A DNA stretch of 32,325 nucleotides from Acidobacteriota bacterium (GTDB taxonomy: Bacteria > Acidobacteriota > Terriglobia > Bryobacterales > Bryobacteraceae): positions 1 through 32,325 of the forward strand of contig JACOTZ010000464.1 of the NCBI GenBank assembly GCA_016178155.1. Reading direction: 5' to 3'. A program made the position numbers and the translations under genes. This document shows, in pieces, positions 26,793 through 32,325 of this stretch (its first letter is position 1; the number at the start of each line of letters is the position of its first letter). The notes under the pieces were generated by a model. It was not told the origin of the DNA. It saw nothing but the letters and a program-made list of their open reading frames with translations, and did not search any database.

Positions 26793-26926
26793 CCAGGTAC
26801 TTAGGATTGAAATTGGGTTCGTTCGGTAATTCCGGCCCGCCGGCGCTGCTGAACGGCCCCCCGGCCGGCTTCGCTCTCCCGAAACTCACGTCGCCCGCCG
26901 GCGGGCGACACAACCTGAGTACCTGG
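26793..26926. repeat. 134-bp palindrome-ended repeat element
   Basis: CCAGGTACTTAGG at the left (26793) and, read from the other side, CCAGGTACTCAGG at the right (ending 26926) form imperfect inverted ends. Inside is a perfect 18-bp palindrome, TCGCCCGCC-GGCGGGCGA (26891-26908). A second partial copy of the left end follows at 26942: AGGTACTTAG, then six changed bases in the next stretch, then AAATTGG and TTCGTT. It has no coding capacity and looks like a small non-autonomous element. Confidence 0.5.
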
Positions 26927-26941
26927 AACTACAAATAAACA

Positions 26942-26975
26942 AGGTACTTAGACGATAAATTGGCTTCGTTTCGCA
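26942..26975. repeat. Partial second copy of the 134-bp element end
   Basis: AGGTACTTAG followed by AAATTGG-C-TTCGTT repeats the left end of the element at 26793 in the same direction. It lies directly upstream of the parvulin gene promoter. Confidence 0.45.
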
Positions 26976-27029
26976 GCCCAGCGGCCGCCTCCCCAGGTGC
27001 GGACCGGCAGGGGCCTGGCGGGTGCATGC

Positions 27030-27035
27030 TACACT
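27030..27035 (+). promoter_or_regulatory. Extended -10 box for the parvulin gene
   Basis: TGC precedes TACACT (27027-27035), an extended -10 pattern 12 bases before the ATG at 27048. No -35 box is seen, as is common when an extended -10 is present. Confidence 0.35.
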
Positions 27036-27047
27036 CCCAGTATTCCC

Positions 27048-27953
27048 ATGAGAAGTTGCTGTGTTTTGTTGCTCTTCTCCGCCCTGGCGCTGTTCGCGCA
27101 GGCCCCCGCTGCATCCCCCGGCGTCGCCAGGCGCGATCCCGTAGTCGCCACCGTGAATGGCAAGCCCATGACGGCCGCCGATATCGAGCGGATGATTCAG
27201 AGTTATCCCACTTCCCAGCGTCCGGCGCTGATGCGGCAGAAACGCGAATTCCTGCAGGGCTTTGCCCTGATGGAATTGCTGGCCGACATCGCCGAGAAAG
27301 AGAAGCTCGAGCAAAAGAGCCCTTACAAGGAGCAGTTCGAGGACCTCCGCCGCCAGGTCGAGCACTACCGGCGTCAACTGCTCATGAATGCCGTCATGAG
27401 TGACAAGCCGCGTGACTTCACGGTCACCCCGGAAGAACAGAAACAGTATTACCAGTCGCATAGCGCCGACTTCCACGAAAGCAAGGTGAAACTGATCTAC
27501 ATTCCGTTCAGCGCCGTGCAGGTCGCGCCGGCCGATTCCAAGGCCCGAAAAACGCTCACCGAAGCCGAGGCCCGCACGAAGGCCGATTCCGTGGTCCGGC
27601 AGGGGCGGGCTGGCGCCGATTTCGTCAAGCTCGTGAAGGAATATTCCGAAGATCCCGGTTCGGTCGCCAAGGACGGCGACTTCGGGCTCGCGATCCGCAA
27701 AAACACCGACAAGATTCCGCCGAACCTCAAGGCCGCTATCCTCGCCGCGAAGCAGGGGGAAATCACCGACGCGATCCGTGGCGACAACGGCTTCTATATC
27801 TTCCGCATCGAGTCGAGCCGTCAGCTCGCTTACGAAGAGGTGCGCAACGAGATCTACCAGGAGATCCAGAACCAGCGGTTCCTCGCCTGGCTGGAAGGGG
27901 TCAAGAAGAAGGCCACTGTCAAAATCGAAGACGAGAGCTATTTCCGGAACTGA
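27048..27953 (+). CDS. Exported parvulin-type peptidyl-prolyl isomerase (SurA/PpiC-like)
   Basis: A 301-residue exported protein with signal peptide (RSCCVLLLFSALALFAQAPA). The N-terminal SurA-like helical domain (about 30-140) has VVATVNGKPMTAADIERMIQ and FLQGFALMELLADIAEKEKL. The parvulin domain (about 145-265) has VKLIYIPFSAVQVAPAD, FVKLVKEYSEDPGSVAKDGD and AILAAKQGEITDAIRGDNGF, followed by YIFRIESSR. It is expected to fold exported or outer-membrane proteins. The ATG at 27048 is chosen; the longer frame has no signal sequence. It heads a forward run of exported-protein and envelope genes. Confidence 0.93.
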   Translation: MRSCCVLLLFSALALFAQAPAASPGVARRDPVVATVNGKPMTAADIERMIQSYPTSQRPALMRQKREFLQGFALMELLADIAEKEKLEQKSPYKEQFEDLRRQVEHYRRQLLMNAVMSDKPRDFTVTPEEQKQYYQSHSADFHESKVKLIYIPFSAVQVAPADSKARKTLTEAEARTKADSVVRQGRAGADFVKLVKEYSEDPGSVAKDGDFGLAIRKNTDKIPPNLKAAILAAKQGEITDAIRGDNGFYIFRIESSRQLAYEEVRNEIYQEIQNQRFLAWLEGVKKKATVKIEDESYFRN

Positions 27954-28521
27954 CCGGCCGCTATTACGGCTGCCGCGCGGCCTTCCCGCGCGCGCCCTGG
28001 AGAGGCTCCCGGCGCTCAGCGGCCGCCAGATTCAAGTCCGCCTCCTGCCGGAGCTGCGCTCCCTCGATGGCCGGCTATTGTCCGGATCCCGGCGGGGAAC
28101 CGAGGTGCACGCGGGTTCGTTCCTGCTGAAACGGCGTATCGTTCTCGAAAGCAGGCTGCTCTCGACGCCGAGGCGGCTCGCGCGCATCCTCATCCACGAG
28201 GTCGCGCATTTTATCTGGTGGCGGCTGGGTAACCCCAAACGCCGCGCCTACGAAGAACTCCTCGGGACCGAACTGGAGGGCGGCGCGCGCGGCGAGCTCG
28301 GCTGGTCCTCGGACCGCCTCAAGCGCAAGCTGTCTCCGGCCGACCGCCGCCGGCGCAGCCGCCGCTGGCGCGAGTACGTCTGCGAAAGCTTCTGCGATAC
28401 GGTCGCCTGGAGGTACTCGCGCACCGGGAGTTACGCCGAGATGACGCTCAGCCGCCGCTACCGCGACCGGCGCCGGCGCTGGGTCGAGATGAAACTCGGG
28501 GCAGGGCCCCTGGCCGTCTGA
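27940..28521 (+). CDS. HExxH zinc metalloprotease-like protein
   Basis: About 190 residues with a zinc-protease core: IHEVAHFIWW (HExxH at 28195-28209) and the downstream YVCESFCDTVAWRYS, whose Glu would be the third ligand. The protein is very Arg-rich. The start is unresolved: no ATG, GTG or TTG lies in this frame between the end of the isomerase gene and the conserved part. ATT (27940, used here) or CTG (27970) are possible; an in-frame GTG at 27778 would translate mostly a shadow of the upstream gene. It resembles small ImmA/SprT-type peptidases, but the exact family is not certain. It ends six bases before the TlpA promoter box. Confidence 0.6.
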   Translation: MSGTDRPLLRLPRGLPARALERLPALSGRQIQVRLLPELRSLDGRLLSGSRRGTEVHAGSFLLKRRIVLESRLLSTPRRLARILIHEVAHFIWWRLGNPKRRAYEELLGTELEGGARGELGWSSDRLKRKLSPADRRRRSRRWREYVCESFCDTVAWRYSRTGSYAEMTLSRRYRDRRRRWVEMKLGAGPLAV

Positions 28522-28526
28522 CCCCT

Positions 28527-28542
28527 TATAATTGGAAAGGAG
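28527..28542 (+). promoter_or_regulatory. -10 box and ribosome-binding site deciding a TTG start
   Basis: TATAAT (28527-28532) is followed by AAGGAG (28537-28542), seven bases before a TTG at 28550. The ribosome-binding site fixes this TTG as the start rather than the in-frame TTG at 28532. No -35 box is evident, so the promoter part is less certain than the ribosome-binding site. Confidence 0.5.
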
Positions 28543-28549
28543 ATCTCCT

Positions 28550-29131
28550 TTGTCTTTACTCGGTTTGCGCCCGGCCCTTTTGGTCGCCGGAATCATCGTT
28601 GCGGCCTTGGCCGCCTGCTCGAGCGTTTCCGAGGAGCGCGTCCGTGCCGCCGTCAAAGGCGAGAAGGAGCGCAAGCCGGCGCCCGAGTTTGCCTTGAAGG
28701 ATGCCGACGGCCGCGCCGCCAGCCTCAGGGATTATCGCGGCAAGGTCGTTCTGCTGAATTTCTGGGCCACCTGGTGCGGTCCCTGCAAAATCGAGATCCC
28801 CTGGTTCGCCGAGTTCGAGCAGAAGTACAAGGACCGCGGTTTCGCCGTCATCGGCATCTCCCTCGATGAGGAAGGCTGGAGCGTCGTCAAGCCCTACATT
28901 ACTGAAATGAAGGTGAACTACCGCATGCTCGTGGGCAACGACAGCGTCAGCGAGCTCTATGGCGGAGTGGAGTCCCTGCCGACCACCTTCGTAATCGATC
29001 GCCAGGGCAAGATCGCCTCGGCGCACGTGGGACTCGTCAGCAAATCGGTGTATGAAAACGAGATCAGGCACTTGTTGGATAGCGTCGGTGGCCGCACTGG
29101 CGCTGGCGAGCGCAGTCGCCGCGCAGATTAG
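28550..29131 (+). CDS. TlpA/ResA-like thioredoxin lipoprotein
   Basis: A 193-residue TlpA-like thiol-disulfide protein. From the TTG start the N-terminus is a lipoprotein signal (LVAGIIVAALAACSS, lipobox LAAC), so it is anchored in the membrane facing the periplasm. The thioredoxin domain has VVLLNFWATWCGPCKIEIPW (CGPC) and the cis-Pro segment VESLPTTFVIDRQGK. Such proteins reduce disulfides of exported proteins or apo-cytochromes. The last ~15 residues (GGRTGAGERSRRAD) overlap the next gene by 80 bases. The downstream DsbD-type protein suggests a shared thiol pathway. Confidence 0.92.
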   Translation: MSLLGLRPALLVAGIIVAALAACSSVSEERVRAAVKGEKERKPAPEFALKDADGRAASLRDYRGKVVLLNFWATWCGPCKIEIPWFAEFEQKYKDRGFAVIGISLDEEGWSVVKPYITEMKVNYRMLVGNDSVSELYGGVESLPTTFVIDRQGKIASAHVGLVSKSVYENEIRHLLDSVGGRTGAGERSRRAD

Positions 29132-29543
29132 CTCTTACGGCTCCGTCCTCACCGTCACCGCACCCGCTAAGGTATTTGGCAAGCGCAATCGGACTGTGAC
29201 GGTCGACTTGCAGATCGGGCTGCGCGATGGCTTCCACGTCAACAGCCACAAGCCGAATGACCCCTACTTGGTCCCGCTGAAGTTCACCTGGGATGAGACT
29301 GTCGCCAAGCCGCTCGAGCTGCTGTTGCCCGAGCCCCGGCTCGAGCGCTACCCCTTCTCGCCCCAACCGGTGTCGGTCTTCACGGGCGACTTCAAGGCCC
29401 GCCTGAAGTTCCGGATCCTGCCGGGCGCTCCCAAGGGGATGGCGAAGCTGACCGGTAAACTGCGCTACCAGGCCTGCAACGAGAAGATGTGCCTGCCGCC
29501 GCGCACCATCGAAGTCGCTGTCCCGCTGGAAATCGCCAACTGA
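29052..29543 (+). CDS. DsbD N-terminal-domain-like exported protein
   Basis: A 163-residue exported protein with signal peptide (IASVAALALASAVAAQISSY). The rest matches the N-terminal immunoglobulin-like domain of DsbD: GFHVNSHKPNDPYLVPLKFT and LRYQACNEKMCLPPRTIEVA, with the two redox cysteines in CNEKMC. The membrane and C-terminal DsbD parts are absent, so it is a stand-alone reductant-relay domain. It probably passes electrons to or from the neighbouring TlpA-like lipoprotein. The start overlaps that gene by 80 bases; a later GTG at 29088 would give too short a signal. Confidence 0.85.
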   Translation: MKTRSGTCWIASVAALALASAVAAQISSYGSVLTVTAPAKVFGKRNRTVTVDLQIGLRDGFHVNSHKPNDPYLVPLKFTWDETVAKPLELLLPEPRLERYPFSPQPVSVFTGDFKARLKFRILPGAPKGMAKLTGKLRYQACNEKMCLPPRTIEVAVPLEIAN

Positions 29544-30319
29544 AACGCCTGCTGATCCGGCCCGGCGCGATCGGCGACTGCATCGTCTCGCTGCCCGCGC
29601 TCGAGTACCTGAAAGCGGATGATACGGAGATCTGGGTCCCGGCGCCTAACGTGCCCTTGATCCGCTTCGGCGGCCGCGTGCGCGCCATCGCGTCCACGGG
29701 GCTCAACCTGGTCGGGGTTGTCGATTACGACCTGCCCGTGCTCGCCACCCTGGCTGCGTTCGACTCGATCGTCTCCTGGTATGGGACGAATCGCGAGGAC
29801 TTTCGCCGCGCCGTCGCGCATCTGCCGTTTACCTTCCACGCGGCGCTGCCGGACCCCGCCATGCATGCCGTGGACTTTTACATGCGTCAGGCCGGCGGCC
29901 CTCCCGGAGCCGTACCGCGCCTCGGCTGCCCGCGAAATGGGGAGCCCGGCGGCTACATCGCGCTCCACCCGTTCTCCGGCAGCCCGGGCAAGAACTGGCC
30001 GCTCGCCAACTACCTCGAACTGGCGCGCCGGCTCGGCGGGGATGTCCGCTTTCTGGCGGGACCGGACGATGCGCTCGCCGACGCCGTGCGGATCGCGAAC
30101 CTGTACCAGGTCGCCTGCTGGCTCGCCCGCGCTCGCCTCTACATCGGCAACGATTCGGGCATCACCCACTTGGCTGCCGCCGTCGGCACTCCCGTGGTCG
30201 CCCTGTTCGGGCCGACCGATCCGCGCGTCTGGGCGCCCCGCGGCGAGCGCGTCCGCGTCCTGCGCCGCCAGCCCATCGAGGCGATCACCGTGGACCACGT
30301 GCTGCATGTGATAGCCTGA
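29540..30319 (+). CDS. GT9 (heptosyltransferase-like) glycosyltransferase, probable CTG start
   Basis: About 259 residues of glycosyltransferase family 9. The N-terminus KRLLIRPGAIGDCIVSLPAL is typical and begins right after a CTG that overlaps the previous stop (CTGA). Upstream ATG 29489 would add residues that are a shadow of the DsbD-like gene, so CTG is the likely start. HPFSGSPGKNWPLANYLELA and ARLYIGNDSGITHLAAAVGT are the nucleotide-sugar binding segments, then VALFGPTDPRVWAPRG. It is shorter than most GT9 enzymes. It probably adds a sugar to lipopolysaccharide or another surface glycan. Confidence 0.85.
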   Translation: MKRLLIRPGAIGDCIVSLPALEYLKADDTEIWVPAPNVPLIRFGGRVRAIASTGLNLVGVVDYDLPVLATLAAFDSIVSWYGTNREDFRRAVAHLPFTFHAALPDPAMHAVDFYMRQAGGPPGAVPRLGCPRNGEPGGYIALHPFSGSPGKNWPLANYLELARRLGGDVRFLAGPDDALADAVRIANLYQVACWLARARLYIGNDSGITHLAAAVGTPVVALFGPTDPRVWAPRGERVRVLRRQPIEAITVDHVLHVIA

Positions 30320-30325
30320 TCCTCC

Positions 30326-31372
30326 ATGAGGATCGGACTCATCGCCGCGCTCGCCGTGGCAGCGCTCGCGGCCGCGGACCGCCGCATTACCACCATCGCC
30401 GGAAACGGAACTCCGGGCTACTCGGAGAGCCAGGTCAACAACCCCTACGGCCTGGTCGTCGGACCCGATGGCGCCCTCTACCTCTGCGAGGTCAACAACC
30501 ACGTCATTCGCCGGCTTGACCTCAAGACGAAGAAGCTGACCACCGTCGCCGGCACCGGCGAAAAAGGCTATGCGGGCGACGGCGGCCCCGCCGTCAAAGC
30601 CCAGTTGAACGAGCCGTACGAGATCCGCTTCGACCGCGCCGGGAACATGTACTTCGTCGAGATGCGCAATAACGTCATCCGCAAGGTGGACAGGAAGGGC
30701 ATGATCTCGACGCTCGCCGGCAATGGCCAGCCAGGATTCGCGGGCGACGGCGGCCCGGCCGCCAAGGCGCAGTTCCGGCAGCCGCACAGCATCGCCTTCG
30801 ACAAGAACGGCGATATGCTTATCTGCGACATCGGCAACCACCGTATCCGCCGCATCCATATGAAGAGCGGCGTGATCGATACCTACGCCGGCACCGGTGA
30901 GCGCCTGCCGACGCCCGAGGGCGCGCCCATCGCGGGTACGCCGCTCAATGGTCCACGCGCCATCGCGGTCGCGGCCGACGGCGCCCTGTACCTCGCGCTG
31001 CGCGAGGGCAACGCCGTGTACAAGCTCGATCCGGCGAAGAACCGGATCACGCACATCGCCGGCACCGGCGAGAAGGGATATGAGGGCGACGGTGGTCCCG
31101 CGGTGAAGGCGAAGCTCTCGGGACCCAAAGGCATCTCGCTTTCGCCCGACGGCGGCGCCTACATCGCCGATACCGAGAGCCACACCATCCGCCGTATCGA
31201 CCTGAAGAGCGGCGTCATCACCACGGTTGCCGGCACGGGCGAGCGCGGCGACGGTCCCGACGGCGACCCGCTGAAGTGCAGGATGTCGCGCCCGCACGGG
31301 ATCTTCGTCGACAAGAACGGCGTCATCTACATCGGCGACAGTGAGTCCCATCGCATCCGGGTGCTGCGCTAG
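30326..31372 (+). CDS. Exported NHL-repeat beta-propeller protein
   Basis: A 348-residue protein with signal peptide (RIGLIAALAVAALAAADRRI) and about six NHL repeats of ~55 residues. Examples are NNPYGLVVGPDGALYLCEVN, QPHSIAFDKNGDMLICDIGN and GPKGISLSPDGGAYIADTES. Recurrent linkers read AGTGEKGYAGDGGPAVKAQL. These repeats form a beta-propeller used for protein or carbohydrate binding; the family is abundant in Acidobacteria. Its TAG stop (31370-31372) is part of the left end of a 129-bp repeat element, so the element borders the gene exactly at its stop. Confidence 0.93.
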   Translation: MRIGLIAALAVAALAAADRRITTIAGNGTPGYSESQVNNPYGLVVGPDGALYLCEVNNHVIRRLDLKTKKLTTVAGTGEKGYAGDGGPAVKAQLNEPYEIRFDRAGNMYFVEMRNNVIRKVDRKGMISTLAGNGQPGFAGDGGPAAKAQFRQPHSIAFDKNGDMLICDIGNHRIRRIHMKSGVIDTYAGTGERLPTPEGAPIAGTPLNGPRAIAVAADGALYLALREGNAVYKLDPAKNRITHIAGTGEKGYEGDGGPAVKAKLSGPKGISLSPDGGAYIADTESHTIRRIDLKSGVITTVAGTGERGDGPDGDPLKCRMSRPHGIFVDKNGVIYIGDSESHRIRVLR

Positions 31373-31498
31373 CCGAGGTTTGTCACCACCACTCCCTGAC
31401 GGTCGTGGCTCAGAACGCTTCCGCTGATTTGACGGCACTTACTGAGCCGCGCGCGTCAGCAAGCGGTTCGAAATCCTGTCGGTGACGAACTTCGGCTA
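31370..31498 (-). repeat. 129-bp MITE-like element, copy 2
   Basis: Same element as at 18054-18182 in opposite direction, about four differences in 129 bp. The ends are TAGCCGAGGTTTGTCACC on the left and, read from the right, TAGCCGAAGTTCGTCACC. The left TAG is the stop of the NHL gene and the right TAG (CTA on plus, 31496-31498) is the stop of the convergent membrane protein. One minus-strand frame reads PLADARGSVSAVKSAEAF. Confidence 0.85.
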
Positions 31499-32325
31499 GC
31501 CGCGATCGCGCGCAACTCCGGCCATGCCGCGGCGGGGAAGCGCCTGCGAGAGAACTTCGTTGCCGTCCAGCAGCACTCGAACGGTTCGAGCCCGTGCGGC
31601 CTCGGGAAGGAACAGATCGATGTGCAGCGGCGCAGGCGTCCGCGGCGGCTTCAGCAGAATGACGGCGCGGTCCGCCATCCAACGCCAGCGGCCGTCTTCG
31701 AGCTCGTGAACTCCGCCGGCGATCTGCTCGGCGGCTTCGGGAACGCTCATCGGAAGATACGACAGCCCGGGCGGGCGTGCAACCACAACTTCCGCGCGCA
31801 CGCGATCGATCGGGCCGGCCGCAAGGTCAAAAGGCCGCAGCCCGTGCGAGGCGGTCGAATAGCCTGACTTGCTGCCGAGCGCGATCAGCCGGAAGGGGAG
31901 CGGCGAAGTGATCTCGCGGGCCGCGAACAGCGTCAGCCGCCCACCGCCGGTGGTGAGCGGGATCGGGTAAGCCAGCTCGCTCGAGACCACCATCTCCCCG
32001 GGCGCGACCGCCTGGGCGCGCGCCGGCGGCAGCGCGCCGTCGGCCTCCATGTAGTAGCGCAGACCCAGCTCGCTGTTGATCCAGACCCGCTTTGTCCGGA
32101 CCTCGGCGGCGAGGCTTCGCGCGAACTGCCGGTAGCCGTCCCAGTGATGGTAGTTCACGATCGCCAGGCATAGGCTGATCGCCGCTTGCGCGGCGGCGGC
32201 CGGAAAGACGAGCCGCTTCTCCCGGGCGGCGAGCAGCGCGACCGGCGCGGCGATCGGCAGCAGGTAGCGCGCCGAGCCGGCGAAGAAGAGCACGAGCGCC
32301 GCGGCGAAGAAGACCAGCACCCAGG
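31496..32325 (-). CDS. Membrane protein, C-terminal part (GT39/ArnT-like suspected), cut by window edge
   Basis: At least 274 residues; the 5' end lies beyond the right edge. The first visible part has two or three membrane helices (VFFAAALVLFFAGSARYLLP, then LVFPAAAAQAAISLCLAIVN), followed by a large non-membrane C-terminal domain: RVWINSELGLRYYMEADGAL, GEMVVSSELAYPIPLTTGGG and VRVLLDGNEVLSQALP. This layout fits the end of a multi-pass glycosyltransferase family 39 protein, which moves sugars from lipid carriers, but the catalytic N-terminus is not in view. Its TAG stop lies in the end of the 129-bp element. Confidence 0.65.
   Translation of the reverse strand, partial: WVLVFFAAALVLFFAGSARYLLPIAAPVALLAAREKRLVFPAAAAQAAISLCLAIVNYHHWDGYRQFARSLAAEVRTKRVWINSELGLRYYMEADGALPPARAQAVAPGEMVVSSELAYPIPLTTGGGRLTLFAAREITSPLPFRLIALGSKSGYSTASHGLRPFDLAAGPIDRVRAEVVVARPPGLSYLPMSVPEAAEQIAGGVHELEDGRWRWMADRAVILLKPPRTPAPLHIDLFLPEAARARTVRVLLDGNEVLSQALPRRGMAGVARDRG

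Noticed and set aside
26891-26908. Perfect 18-bp palindrome as a terminator for the BON gene
   Set aside because: No T-run follows on either strand and it lies about 180 bases after the stop; it is better treated as part of the repeat element.
30326-31372. Regular ~165-bp DNA periodicity, considered as a CRISPR-like or satellite repeat
   Set aside because: It is explained by tandem NHL protein repeats; repeat units diverge at wobble positions as in coding sequence.
29465-31438. Long (657-codon) minus-strand ORF opposite the GT9 and NHL genes
   Set aside because: It is an antisense shadow of well-supported genes in GC-rich DNA. Its composition (His/Asp/Val/Ala-rich) matches no family, while the plus strand encodes clear GT9 and NHL motifs.

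Overview
The window is GC-rich, gene-dense bacterial DNA that I read as Acidobacteriota, probably a Solibacter/Bryobacterales relative. The main evidence is a PadR regulator directly followed by an ADOP-type (acidobacterial duplicated orphan permease) protein at 19093-22090. Exported carboxypeptidase-regulatory-like proteins, an NHL-repeat protein and dispersed short repeats fit the same picture. No rRNA, tRNA or CRISPR array was found.

Layout. 196-1124: an intrinsic terminator, then an exported hydroxypyruvate-isomerase-like TIM-barrel protein. 1264-1689: a small exported TPR protein on the minus strand. 1816-8586: a tight six-gene run (uvrC, tldD, pmbA, a membrane-anchored FxLYD-like protein, a secreted protein of unknown function, a DUF167/YggU protein) in which every junction overlaps. 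8537-9621: two overlapping minus-strand exported proteins. 9789-11891: a large fusion of a thioredoxin-reductase-like FAD/NAD(P) module with a membrane NosR/NapH-type iron-sulfur module. 12111-17903: a minus-strand cluster of five exported proteins: a 10-cysteine protein, a DUF1573-like protein, two multi-domain carboxypeptidase-regulatory-like proteins, and a SurA-N/DsbA fusion.

17904-19092 is a 1.2-kb region without a convincing gene. It carries a 129-bp MITE-like element, a dispersed ~55-bp repeat and a duplicated ribosome-binding-site block. 19093-22090 is the PadR/ADOP pair. 22226-22988 is a SRPBCC/ArsR pair with a readable promoter and two matching operator dyads. 23224-24999 is a toxin-antitoxin cluster: one intact DUF433/DUF5615 pair, a broken MazF/PemK-like toxin, and an intact DUF433 antitoxin whose DUF5615 toxin is broken.

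25332-26715 holds an unrecognised protein and a BON-domain protein, followed by a palindromic repeat. 27048-31372 is a forward run: parvulin isomerase, HExxH metalloprotease, TlpA-like lipoprotein, DsbD N-terminal-like protein, GT9 glycosyltransferase, NHL-repeat protein. A second 129-bp element, inverted relative to the first, fills the gap between the NHL gene and a truncated membrane protein at the right edge. Its two TAG-bearing ends are the stop codons of both flanking convergent genes.

The most notable points are that element and its stop codons, the thioredoxin-reductase/ferredoxin fusion with its displaced FAD segment, the exported Cys-rich/DsbA cluster, the decayed toxin cluster, and several promoters placed so close to the start codon that leaderless transcripts are likely.
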